Below, piece after piece: positions 52,153 to 60,396 of a DNA stretch of 64,000 nt. Position 1 is the first letter of the stretch, and every line of letters begins with the position of its first letter. Below the pieces are notes generated by a model. It saw only the letters and a program-made list of their open reading frames with translations, had not been told where the DNA came from and made no database searches. The stretch is taken from contig JAIQGG010000004.1 in the NCBI GenBank assembly GCA_020072785.1, forward strand, positions 62,001 through 126,000, given 5' to 3'. The stretch comes from Terriglobia bacterium. GTDB taxonomy: Bacteria > Acidobacteriota > Terriglobia > Acidiferrales > UBA7541. A program made the position numbers and the translations under genes.

Positions 52153-52224
52153 GTGTAGGGGCGGGACTGGCCCCGCCCGCGTAAGACGCAAGCTTGATCA
52201 AATGTCCGGGAAGGGAACTACGCC

Positions 52225-53214
52225 ATGAAAATCCTCGTCGTCACCGAACAACACCAGGGCAAGTGGAACGCCACGAGCTTCGAAACTCTGGCCGCCGCCC
52301 AGCAGATTGCCAAGGAGACCTCCGGCAGCGTCAGCGCCGTGGTCATCGGCAAAGCCGTCGCCGCGCTGGCCGGCGAGCTGGCCGCGAAAAACGTCGCCGA
52401 AGTCATCCTTGTCGAGCACGACCTGCTCGACGCCTACACTCCCGATGGCTACTGCGTCGCGCTCGCCCAGGTCATCACCGCGGCCCAGCCCGACCTCGTC
52501 TTCTTCCCGCACAGCTATCAGGTGCGGGACTTCGCTCCCCAGCTCGCCGCGTCTCTCAACAAGGGCATGGTCGCCGACTGCATCGCCGTGCGCAACGCAG
52601 CCGGCAAGCTGACCTTCGTCCGCCAGATGTTTCAGGGAAAAACCGCCGCCGACGTCACCTTCCAGGGCGCGGGCCCGTGGTTTGCTTCCTTCCAGACCGG
52701 CGCCTTTCGCGCGGATCTCCTCGCCGCGCATCCCTCCGGCAAAGCCCCGGTGAACAAGGCCGCCATTGACCTCCAGCCCGGGCAGATCCGCACCAGGCCG
52801 CTGGAGCTCTTCCGCGAAGCCAAGCAGGCCGTGGACCTCACCCAGGCCCCGGTGATCGTAGCCATCGGCCGCGGCATCAAGGCCCCGGAAAATATCGCCC
52901 AGGCCGAAGCCCTGGCCAAGGCCATCGGCGGGGAAATCGCCGCCTCCCGCCCCATCTGCGACGAAGGCTGGCTGCCCATGGAGCGCCAGATCGGCAGCTC
53001 CGGCCAGACCGTGGCCCCCAAGCTGTATCTCGCTCTGGGCATCAGCGGCGCCATCCAGCACGTCGTGGGCATGAAGGGTTCGCGCACCATCGTGGCCGTC
53101 AACAAGGACCAGAACGCCCCCATTTTCGAAATCGCCGACTATGGCATCGTCGCCGACATCTTCGAGATCATGCCCGCCCTCACCGAAGCCCTGGAAAAAG
53201 CCAAATCCTCGTAA
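52225..53214 (+). CDS. etfA: Electron transfer flavoprotein, alpha subunit
   Basis: This 329-residue subunit holds the FAD. The C-terminal FAD domain shows GSSGQTVAPKLYLALGISG and QHVVGMKGSRTIVAVNKD, and the N-terminal part has an HUP-like fold. GGGAAGGGAA precedes the ATG. It belongs with etfB and with the quinone reductase at 53513. Confidence 0.95.
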   Translation: MKILVVTEQHQGKWNATSFETLAAAQQIAKETSGSVSAVVIGKAVAALAGELAAKNVAEVILVEHDLLDAYTPDGYCVALAQVITAAQPDLVFFPHSYQVRDFAPQLAASLNKGMVADCIAVRNAAGKLTFVRQMFQGKTAADVTFQGAGPWFASFQTGAFRADLLAAHPSGKAPVNKAAIDLQPGQIRTRPLELFREAKQAVDLTQAPVIVAIGRGIKAPENIAQAEALAKAIGGEIAASRPICDEGWLPMERQIGSSGQTVAPKLYLALGISGAIQHVVGMKGSRTIVAVNKDQNAPIFEIADYGIVADIFEIMPALTEALEKAKSS

Positions 53215-53257
53215 GCGTTCGGCAGCGAAAGTTTGAGTATTGAGTAGACGCAGTGCC

Positions 53258-53446
53258 ATGAAACTCGAAGAGTACAAACCCATTCTCTACCGGCAGGAAG
53301 ATGGCTCGTGGGTTGCGGAGGTTCCCGCCATCCCGGGTTGTTATGCTCTGATGAACACTCGAGAAGCCGCACTTGAGGAGTTACGTCTCGTCTTTCGGAT
53401 GATCCCGCAAGAGTATCGCGAGAAGGGTCTTCTGCTTCCCACCTGA
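53258..53446 (+). CDS. HicB-like protein (UPF0150), orphan
   Basis: This 62-residue protein has the HicB fold pattern: ILYRQEDGSWVAEVPAIPG followed by CYALMNTREAALEEL, as in partial-RNase-H-like HicB antitoxins. There is no C-terminal DNA-binding domain and no HicA toxin (a double-stranded RNA-binding-like mRNA interferase) on either side. So it may be an orphan antitoxin or a housekeeping UPF0150 protein. The ATG at 53258 is used. It sits between etfA and ETF-QO, oddly inside a metabolic cluster. Confidence 0.75.
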   Translation: MKLEEYKPILYRQEDGSWVAEVPAIPGCYALMNTREAALEELRLVFRMIPQEYREKGLLLPT

Positions 53447-53492
53447 AGTCAGAGCCGTGCGTCCTGCGCAGTCGAGGGATCACTCTTCTTTT

Positions 53493-53500
53493 GCTAGAAT
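53493..53500 (+). promoter_or_regulatory. Extended -10 element before ETF-QO
   Basis: TGCTAGAAT (ending 53500) fits an extended -10 box 13 nt before the ETF-QO start. No good -35 box is visible. Confidence 0.35.
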
Positions 53501-53512
53501 GGCGGCAAGCCT

Positions 53513-55168
53513 ATGACCGTCCAACGCGAACAACTGGAAGCCGATGTCCTCATCGTCGGGGCGGGGCCCGCGGGACTTTCCTGCGCCCTGCACCTCGCCA
53601 ACCTCATCCAGAAGCACAACGCCTCCGGCGCCAAGCCTGAACTCTCCGCCGAAAACATCTACGTGCTGGAAAAGGGCCGGGAGATCGGCGCGCACCAGCT
53701 TTCCGGCGCCATCCTGAACCCCGCGGCGCTGCGCGAGCTGGTCCCGGATTTCGAAACCTCCGCGCCGCTGGATACGCCGGTGACCGACAGCGCGCTGCTC
53801 TATTTCACGAAAGGCGCATCGCTGCGGGCGCCCATCACCCCGCCGCCTTTTCAGAACAAGGGCAATTACGTCGTATCGCTGAGCAAGCTCACGAAGTGGC
53901 TGGGCGGGCTGGTCGAGAAGACCGGCGTCAACCTCTTCACGCAATTCGGCGGCGCGCAGCTGATCTACCAGGGCGATGGCATCGCCGGCGTCATCACCGA
54001 GGACAAGGGCCTGGACAAGAACGGCAAGCCCAAGGATAACTACACCCCGGGCTACGAGCTGCGCGCCAAGGTCACCGTGCTGGCCGAGGGCCCGCGCGGC
54101 TCGCTGACCAAAGATCTCGTCGCCAGGAAAAATCTTGGCAACATCAACCCGCAGAGCTACGGCCTCGGCATCAAGGAGCTGTGGGAAGTGCAGCCGGGCC
54201 GCGTCCAGCCGGGCTACGTCGCCCACACCATGGGCTGGCCGGTCTCTACCGACATGTACGGCGGCGGCTGGATCTACGGCCTCACCGGCAACCGCGTTTC
54301 CATCGGCCTGGTGATCGCCCTGGAATACGCCGACCCGCAGTTCGATCCTCACGCCGCGTTCCAGACGTGGAAGACACATCCCGTCCTGAAGAGCATGCTC
54401 GACGGCGGCAAGATCGTGCGTTATGGCGCCAAGACCCTGCCCTATGGCGGGTGGTACTCCATGCCCCGCAATTACGTGGACGGCGCCCTCATCGTCGGCG
54501 ATTCCGGCAGCTTCCTCGATTCCCAGCGCCTCAAGGGCATCCACCTGGCGATGAAGAGCGGCATGCTCGCCGCCGAGACGATCTTCGATGCCCTCGTCGC
54601 CGGCGACACCTCGGCCGCAAGACTTTCCGCCTATAAGCAGAAGATCGACCAGAGCTACATCCGCAAAGAGCTGCGCGCCGTGCGCAATTTCCACCAGTCC
54701 TTCCAGCACGGTTTTCTCGGCGGTTTCTTCCACGCCGGCCTGCAGATGCTCACCGGCGGCCGGGGCCTGATCGATCCCATGCGCGCGCATGCGGGTTACG
54801 AAGCCTATCGCAAGATCGACGGCCGCCCCGCTCCGGAGCGCTTCCAAGGCGACGGCAAGCTCACCTTCGACCGCCTCACCGACGTCTATCACTCCGGCAC
54901 GCGCCACGACGAGGACCAGCCCTGCCATCTCCACGTCGCGGACACCAACGTCTGCGCCACGAAGTGCGTCACCGAGTACGGCAACCCCTGCCAGTATTTC
55001 TGCCCCGCAGCCGTCTATGAAATGGCCCGGGAAAAGGGCGAGATCCGCCTGAAGATCAACCCCGCCAACTGCGTGCACTGCAAGACCTGCGACATCGCCG
55101 ACCCCTACCAGATCATCACCTGGGTGGTCCCCGAAGGCGGCGGGGGCCCCAACTACGAAGGCATGTGA
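53513..55168 (+). CDS. Electron transfer flavoprotein-ubiquinone oxidoreductase
   Basis: This 551-residue membrane-bound flavoprotein passes electrons from reduced ETF to quinone. The FAD-binding VLIVGAGPAGLSCALHLA is at about residues 10-27, and the C-terminal [4Fe-4S] domain has C-VTEYGNPC-QYFC and CVHCKTC. GWIYGLTGNRVSIGLVIALE and KGIHLAMKSGMLAAETIF are typical. ATG 53513 lies directly after an extended -10 element. With etfBA it makes a complete quinone-linked route. Confidence 0.95.
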   Translation: MTVQREQLEADVLIVGAGPAGLSCALHLANLIQKHNASGAKPELSAENIYVLEKGREIGAHQLSGAILNPAALRELVPDFETSAPLDTPVTDSALLYFTKGASLRAPITPPPFQNKGNYVVSLSKLTKWLGGLVEKTGVNLFTQFGGAQLIYQGDGIAGVITEDKGLDKNGKPKDNYTPGYELRAKVTVLAEGPRGSLTKDLVARKNLGNINPQSYGLGIKELWEVQPGRVQPGYVAHTMGWPVSTDMYGGGWIYGLTGNRVSIGLVIALEYADPQFDPHAAFQTWKTHPVLKSMLDGGKIVRYGAKTLPYGGWYSMPRNYVDGALIVGDSGSFLDSQRLKGIHLAMKSGMLAAETIFDALVAGDTSAARLSAYKQKIDQSYIRKELRAVRNFHQSFQHGFLGGFFHAGLQMLTGGRGLIDPMRAHAGYEAYRKIDGRPAPERFQGDGKLTFDRLTDVYHSGTRHDEDQPCHLHVADTNVCATKCVTEYGNPCQYFCPAAVYEMAREKGEIRLKINPANCVHCKTCDIADPYQIITWVVPEGGGGPNYEGM

Positions 55169-55208
55169 CACGCGCCGCGCGCGCGTGCCTCATCCTCGCG
55201 CGTGTCAT

Positions 55209-55241
55209 CCTTCGGGCCGATGCTTTTCATCGGCCCGAAGG
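55209..55241. terminator. Strong hairpin between ETF-QO and FecR-like gene
   Basis: CCTTCGGGCCGATG (55209-55222) pairs perfectly with CATCGGCCCGAAGG (55228-55241) over CTTTT. It lies between two convergent genes, has no T-run, and is embedded in a partial copy of the TGTCAT element. Confidence 0.6.
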
Positions 55242-55283
55242 ATCTCAACCAGCGGTGTTTGCAATAGTTGACGGTGCGAGCGC

Positions 55284-56312
55284 TCAGGAACTGCGCGGCC
55301 AGATGCGCTGCAGAAGACTGCGCACGCGATCCACGACGGAATAGCCCGCGGCAGGCGCGCTCTTCCGCGGCGCCCCGGCCGCCGCATTCGGTGCCGCGGC
55401 GAGTGGCGGCGCAACGGCGGCCGAAGCCACCGCTTCGCCCTCCACGCGGCCCTGAAAAATCAGCGTGGGCCGTACGCGCACCCGCCGCACCAGCAGGATC
55501 AGCCGGGGGTCCGGCTCCGGCTGCACCGCCGCCGAGGCATTGAACGCCAGCGGCGGCATGAACACCTGGTAGACCGGCTCTTCCCTGGGCGCGGCTTTTT
55601 CCGCGGAAGGTTTGGCGGCCCGCACCTCGTCGCCCGAGGCCAGCCGGCTGATTTCCGGCAGACCCGCCTGCAACTCGCAGGAGCAGCGCCCCCCGCTCGT
55701 CTGCAGCGAATCGATCTGCCCGTTCAGCAGTTGCACGTTGGCGCCCTGGGGCAGCAGCACGCTCTGCCCGGTGAGCTGCTGCTCGATGCGCACCGCGCCG
55801 GAATTGGCCCGCACGCACATGGCCCCCGCCGCGTCCAGCCCGACCAGCAGGTCCTGCGCGTCCCCGCCGATGGCCACCGGCTGCGCCTGGATCTGCGGCG
55901 TGTAGATAGTCAGCGCCGGCGCGCTCTCGATGCGCGCATGAATCGTCCCGGAGTCCAGCGCCACGGTCAGCGCCCCGCCGGACTTCAGCACCGAAAAATG
56001 CGCCGGCCCGCAGATGAATAGCTGCCCGCCTTCGCTCAGATCCACGCGCGCGCTGCCGGACTTCACCCGCACATCGCCCCCGCTGAGCAGAATCGTGCGC
56101 ACTTCTTCGCCCGCCACTTCCACCTTCAGCGGGCCTTGCACCGCGATGGAGTTGCCGTCAATGATGCCCACGGCTTCCTTGGGCGGCTCGTCCGGGAGCG
56201 GGGCAGCCGGAACGCCCGCCAGGGCCGCCGCGGCCGCGCAGCAGAGCATGCCGCCCGCGGCTAGCAGCGCGCGGCGGGGCGACTTCAGGCCGTCTTGGGG
56301 GTTGCGGCGCAT
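55284..56312 (-). CDS. FecR-like exported protein
   Basis: This 342-residue protein has a signal peptide-like start (hydrophobic residues about 15-35) and a FecR-type domain with VRTILLSGGDVRVKSGSARVDLSEG, FICGPAHFSVLKSGGALTV and LDSGTIHARI, the usual repeating beta strands. The C-terminal half is Ala/Pro-rich and ends with a basic helix. No FecI-type sigma factor is next to it, so a structural envelope role is more likely than signalling. Divergent from the DUF374 gene. Confidence 0.72.
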   Translation of the reverse strand: MRRNPQDGLKSPRRALLAAGGMLCCAAAAALAGVPAAPLPDEPPKEAVGIIDGNSIAVQGPLKVEVAGEEVRTILLSGGDVRVKSGSARVDLSEGGQLFICGPAHFSVLKSGGALTVALDSGTIHARIESAPALTIYTPQIQAQPVAIGGDAQDLLVGLDAAGAMCVRANSGAVRIEQQLTGQSVLLPQGANVQLLNGQIDSLQTSGGRCSCELQAGLPEISRLASGDEVRAAKPSAEKAAPREEPVYQVFMPPLAFNASAAVQPEPDPRLILLVRRVRVRPTLIFQGRVEGEAVASAAVAPPLAAAPNAAAGAPRKSAPAAGYSVVDRVRSLLQRIWPRSS

Positions 56313-56365
56313 TTCGGGGATCCGGCACGAGCACCGGCCGGAAAGCTCGCCTATACTATACGCCG

Positions 56366-57142
56366 ATGAGCACTTCGCCGGCAGCGGGCGGCGCTCCCCA
56401 GGAGCCCGTCAGTTCACATTACGATACGCGGCTGCCCCGGCTGCCGCTGACCCGGCGCCTGCAGATCCCGCTGATCGCCGCGGCCGTCTACAGCGTCATC
56501 CGCGCCCTCGGCCCCACCCTGCGCTACGAAATTCACGGTTGGCAGCACGCCGGGCGCGTCTACGCCGCGAAGCAGCGCTGCATCTGGGCCTTCTGGCACC
56601 GCGTGATTATTCCCATCGCCTGGTGGGCGCGCAATCGCGGCATCGTCATCCTCAATACCACCGCCTTCGACGGCCAGTGGACCCGCAAGGTCATCGAGTG
56701 GCTGGGCTTCGGCACTGCCCAGGGCAGCTCCAGCCGCGGCGGCCTGCGCGGCCTCGCGGTCATGGCCCAGCGTCTGGAGGAAGGCCTGGACGTGGGCTTC
56801 ACCATCGACGGCCCGCGCGGCCCGCGTTACGTGGCCAAGCCCGGCCCGGTGATGCTCGCCCGCCGCACGGGTTGCCCCGTCATGGTCTTCCACATCGGCG
56901 TGGACCGCGGCATCACCTTCGAAAAGACCTGGGACCGCTTCCTCCTGCCCAAGCCCTTCGCGCGCGCCGTCATCCTCTTCGCCCCGCCCATCTATGTCCC
57001 GGCGGACGCCGGCCGCGACCTGCTCGATGCCAAGCACGCCGAAATGCAGCGCGCCCTCGAACGCGTCCGTGACATCGCCGAATCCTGGTATTCCCTCACC
57101 GCGGCCGAACGCGCGCAGTATTGCGCCGAATTCGACCAGTAG
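56366..57142 (+). CDS. DUF374 lysophospholipid acyltransferase-like protein
   Basis: This 258-residue protein has an N-terminal hydrophobic segment (about residues 30-48) and the DUF374 pattern FWHRVIIPIAWWARNRGI, SSRGGLRGLAVMAQRL, FTIDGPRGPRYVAKPG and PVMVFHIG. DUF374 proteins belong to the acyltransferase superfamily and are often tied to lipid A. TATACT lies just before the ATG, so the leader is short. The HtrA gene converges on it. Confidence 0.85.
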   Translation: MSTSPAAGGAPQEPVSSHYDTRLPRLPLTRRLQIPLIAAAVYSVIRALGPTLRYEIHGWQHAGRVYAAKQRCIWAFWHRVIIPIAWWARNRGIVILNTTAFDGQWTRKVIEWLGFGTAQGSSSRGGLRGLAVMAQRLEEGLDVGFTIDGPRGPRYVAKPGPVMLARRTGCPVMVFHIGVDRGITFEKTWDRFLLPKPFARAVILFAPPIYVPADAGRDLLDAKHAEMQRALERVRDIAESWYSLTAAERAQYCAEFDQ

Positions 57143-57180
57143 ACCCGGCATTCCTGCGTGTCCCGCCGCCGGCGCGGGGA

Positions 57181-58350
57181 TTAACTGCCGGACTGCTCGC
57201 CGAGCGTCACCGCAATGTCCATCTTTTTCGCGCCGCGGAAAACCGTGACCGTGATCTTGTCGCCCGGCCGCTTGCGGTTCATGGCCACGTTCATGTCCAG
57301 CTGGTTGGCCACCGGTTGCCCGTCGATGCCGACGATCACGTCGCCGCCCACCAGGATCCGCCGCATCCCGGCTACCACCGTGCGGTCGCCCCCGCGCAGC
57401 CCCGCGCGTTCCGCGGGGCCCCCGCGCGCCACCGTTTCGATCATCAGGCCGTCCTGCACCGGCAGGTCCAGCGCTTCCGCCAGCCATCCGCCTACCGGCA
57501 GTGTGCCCACGCCCAGAAACGCCCGGCGCACGCGCCCTTCGGTCATCAGGTCGTGCGCGATCAGTTTCGCGGTGTTGATGGGGATGGCGAAGCCGATCCC
57601 CGCCGTCGTTCCGCTCGGCGTGTAGATTGCCGAGTTGATCCCGATCACTTCACCGCGTGAATTCAGCAGCGGCCCCCCGGAGTTGCCGTGGTTGATCGCC
57701 GCGTCGGTCTGAATGGCCTCGTCGATGATCGTCGTCTCGCTGGTCTGCACGGTGCGCCCCAGCGCGCCCACCACGCCCGTCGTCAGCGTGCTCTGAAATC
57801 CGAAGGGATTGCCGATGGCCAGCACCTTTTGCCCCACCTGCAGCGCCGAGGAATCCCCCAGCGGGAGCGCCACCAGCGGTTTGCCCTTGGGCTCCACCTT
57901 GATCAGCGCCACGTCGTTGCGCTGGTCCGCCCCGATGAATTTCGCCGGGTAGCGCGTGCGGTCGCCGAGCACCACTTCGATCGTCTGCGTCTCCGCAACC
58001 ACGTGATAATTCGTCAGGATGTAGCCGCGCGGATCGATCACGAAGCCCGACCCCGCGCCCTGTACCGCCACCGGATCCATAAAAAAATCGTACTGCGTGG
58101 CCTTGGTGAGAATATTCGCGACCGCCGGCGCGGCCTCCCGGTACACCCGTACGTTGATAGCCTCTTCGTCCGTCAGCCCCGCGTCGCGCTGCCTCGCGTT
58201 TTCCGCGGCAGCGCCCAGCGGCAGCGCCTCCACGCGCTCCGCCTGCCGCGGCCCCCACTTGGACCCGGCGTAAAAGCCTCCCAGCAGCACCAGCAGCGCC
58301 AGCGCCGCCCACCGGATTCGATTCCCTGCCTGTTCTTCACTCATGGCCAT
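57181..58350 (-). CDS. HtrA/DegP-like trypsin-like serine protease with PDZ domain
   Basis: This 389-residue membrane-anchored protease has one N-terminal helix (about residues 12-28), the catalytic triad H116 (ILTNYHVVAE), D146 (QRNDVALIKV) and S224 (AINHGNSGGPLL), and one PDZ domain (about 280-385). It degrades misfolded envelope proteins. Only one PDZ is present, as in DegS-like members. ATG 58350 is used; ATG 58344 is equally placed after AGGAAGGAA. Confidence 0.93.
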   Translation of the reverse strand: MAMSEEQAGNRIRWAALALLVLLGGFYAGSKWGPRQAERVEALPLGAAAENARQRDAGLTDEEAINVRVYREAAPAVANILTKATQYDFFMDPVAVQGAGSGFVIDPRGYILTNYHVVAETQTIEVVLGDRTRYPAKFIGADQRNDVALIKVEPKGKPLVALPLGDSSALQVGQKVLAIGNPFGFQSTLTTGVVGALGRTVQTSETTIIDEAIQTDAAINHGNSGGPLLNSRGEVIGINSAIYTPSGTTAGIGFAIPINTAKLIAHDLMTEGRVRRAFLGVGTLPVGGWLAEALDLPVQDGLMIETVARGGPAERAGLRGGDRTVVAGMRRILVGGDVIVGIDGQPVANQLDMNVAMNRKRPGDKITVTVFRGAKKMDIAVTLGEQSGS

Positions 58351-58402
58351 TTCCTTCCTGCCTCCCTCGCAAATTCCATTTCGTTCAACCAACGCACCAT
58401 CA

Positions 58403-58460
58403 TTGTCATTCTGAGCGAAGCGGAGAATCTCGGCGAATACTTCGAGCAAAGCCTGTACGC
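58403..58460. repeat. Interspersed element, TTGTCATTCTGAGCG copy
   Basis: TTGTCATTCTGAGCGAAGCG (58403-58422) continues with GAGAATCTCGG and matches the left end of the elements at 18261 and 51251. The right end is degenerate. It lies in the gap between coaE and the HtrA gene. Confidence 0.55.
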
Positions 58461-58530
58461 CGGCGTCCTTCTCCCACCAGTACCTTTTGCTGTGCTCAAG
58501 GTGAATCGGGTGGGCTCAAAACGACAATTC

Positions 58531-59136
58531 CTAGCCATGCGGCCCATGCGGCCGCAGCCTCTCCGCCAGCGCCTCCACCTGCCGCCGCGTCTCTTCCAGA
58601 GTCCCTGAGCAATCGATGGTCTCCGTGGCGTGCCGCAGCTTCTCCTCCAGTGGCATCTGCGAAACGATGCGCCGCCGCGCCTCTTCCTCGCCCAGCCCCC
58701 GCGCCAACAGCCGCTCCATCTGCTGCTCCGGCCGGCACCACGCCACCACCACGCCGTCGAGCTGCCTCTGAAAGCCCGCCTCGATGATCAGCGCGGCCTC
58801 CACAAACACCGCGGCCTGCCCGCCGCGCTCCCACTCCGCGAACTGCCGCTGCATGGCCTCCGCCACCCGCGGGTGCACGATGGCGTTCAGCCGCTCCAGC
58901 CGTTCGCGGTGGCCGAAGACCAGCGCTCCCAGCTTCGCGCGGTCGATGCGCCCGCTGGCATCGGCGATCTCCGCGCCGAATTCGCGCAGCACCTCGTCGT
59001 GCGCCGGCTGCCCCGGCTCCATCAACCGGTGCGCCAGCGCATCCGCGTCCAGCACCGCAAAGCCCAGCTCGCGCAGCATCCCCGCCACGGCGCTCTTGCC
59101 GCAGGCGATTCCCCCGGTGAGGCCGAGTTTCAGCAT
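58531..59136 (-). CDS. coaE: Dephospho-CoA kinase
   Basis: This 201-residue kinase does the last step of coenzyme A synthesis. The P-loop is GLTGGIACGKS near the N-terminus, and LDADALAHRLMEPGQPAH, VHPRVAEAM and VVVAWCRPEQQMERLLARG follow in family order. The ATG at 59136 begins MLKLGLTGG; the longer frame overlaps folD and is rejected. The gene starts 7 nt after the folD stop, so both are co-transcribed. Confidence 0.94.
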   Translation of the reverse strand: MLKLGLTGGIACGKSAVAGMLRELGFAVLDADALAHRLMEPGQPAHDEVLREFGAEIADASGRIDRAKLGALVFGHRERLERLNAIVHPRVAEAMQRQFAEWERGGQAAVFVEAALIIEAGFQRQLDGVVVAWCRPEQQMERLLARGLGEEEARRRIVSQMPLEEKLRHATETIDCSGTLEETRRQVEALAERLRPHGPHG

Positions 59137-59143
59137 GAACGTG

Positions 59144-60121
59144 TCAGCGCGCGCCGCGCGCCGGCGCTGCGCCACCCGCCGGCGCCCCATGCACTACCGC
59201 CGCGGGCGCGCCGCGGCGCAGCCGCGCCGCTTTCACCGTGTTGCTCATCAGCATGGTGATGGTCATGGGGCCCACGCCGCCCGGCACCGGCGTCAGCGCC
59301 CCGGCCACGTTCACCGCGTCCGGATGTACGTCGCCAACCAGCGCCTGCCCCTTGGCGCGGAACTTCGCCAGCCGCTCGGGATGGTTGCGGAACAGCCGCT
59401 CCGCCTCCGCCGCGTCCGTCACCCGGTTCGTGCCCACGTCAATCACCGCCGCGCCCGGCCGGATCCACTCCGCCTGCACGTATCCGGCCTTACCCATGGC
59501 CGCCACCACGATATCCGCGCGCCGCACCACTTCCGGCAGGTCGTGCGTCTTCGAATGGCAGATGGTCACCGTGGCATTCGCGTGCATCAGCAGCAGCGCC
59601 ATCGGCTTGCCCACGATGTCGCTGCGCCCCAGCACCACCGCGTTCGCCCCGGCAATGGGGATGCCGTTGCGCCGCAAAATCTCCATGCACCCCGCCGGCG
59701 TGCAGGCCACCAGGCCCGTGCGCCCGCTCACCAGCCGCCCCAAATTCACCGGGTGAAACCCGTCCACGTCCTTGGCCGGGTCTACCGCTTCCAGCACGCG
59801 CTTGGTATCCACCTGCGGCGGCAGCGGCAACTGCACCAGGATGCCGTCCACGGCGTTATTCTCGTTGAGCTGGGCCACCAGGGTCAGCAGCTCCTCGGTG
59901 GTGATGCTCGCCGAGGGCGTATGCACCCATCCCGCCAGGCCGAGCTGCACGCACGCCGCAATCTTGCTCTTCACGTACACCTGCGAGGCCGGATCTTCCC
60001 CCACCAGCACCGCCGCCAGCCCCGGCTGGATGCCCTCCGTGCCCAGCGCGCGGATCTCCACCGCCAGCTCCGCGAACACCTGCTCGCGTATCTTGTTCCC
60101 GTCCAGGATGCGTGCCGTCAT
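59144..60121 (-). CDS. folD: Methylenetetrahydrofolate dehydrogenase/cyclohydrolase
   Basis: This 325-residue bifunctional enzyme handles one-carbon folate interconversion. YVKSKIAACVQLGL holds the catalytic Lys and Tyr, VDGILVQLPLPPQVD is the signature, and VLGRSDIVGKPMALLL and PVPGGVGPMTITMLM are both present. The C-terminus carries an extra Ala/Pro/Arg-rich tail. The terminator of rne lies just upstream. Confidence 0.95.
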   Translation of the reverse strand: MTARILDGNKIREQVFAELAVEIRALGTEGIQPGLAAVLVGEDPASQVYVKSKIAACVQLGLAGWVHTPSASITTEELLTLVAQLNENNAVDGILVQLPLPPQVDTKRVLEAVDPAKDVDGFHPVNLGRLVSGRTGLVACTPAGCMEILRRNGIPIAGANAVVLGRSDIVGKPMALLLMHANATVTICHSKTHDLPEVVRRADIVVAAMGKAGYVQAEWIRPGAAVIDVGTNRVTDAAEAERLFRNHPERLAKFRAKGQALVGDVHPDAVNVAGALTPVPGGVGPMTITMLMSNTVKAARLRRGAPAAVVHGAPAGGAAPARGAR

Positions 60122-60192
60122 GCGTCGCTCGCTCTCTCCGCAGCTTCCACCCTGCGCAAATCGAAATCATAGCACACGCAAATTCGCCCGGC

Positions 60193-60394
60193 GTGACGGG
60201 TGACCCATGACGAGTGACTCGTGTGATTGGTGATGACCGTTCGCCTTTCCGCAACGTGGCCAGTATCTCTGTCGGGCTCGCCCTGTGCTGCAAAAGCAAA
60301 ACGCCCGGGCCGCTGTCGCGCCCGGGCGTTTTGTTCTTGCGGGAATCGCTGGAACCAGGACTGTTCCACGAGTCACCCGTCACGAGTCACCCGT
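60193..60394. repeat. Inverted GTGAC/GAGTCACC repeats flanking a terminator
   Basis: The left block (60193-60223) begins GTGACGGGTGACCC and ends ACGAGTGACTCGTG. The right block (60367-60394) is CACGAGTCACCCGT twice in tandem. They face each other across the rne terminator, giving a MITE-like arrangement. Similar TCACTCGT and CGAGTCACC text lies between arginase and asnS (about 20566-20650). Confidence 0.6.
60298..60332. terminator. Bidirectional rho-independent terminator
   Basis: AAAACGCCCGGGC (60298-60310) and GCCCGGGCGTTTT (60320-60332) are perfect complements around a 9-nt loop, with A/T runs at both ends. It terminates rne on the minus strand. Confidence 0.92.
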
Positions 60395-60396
60395 TG

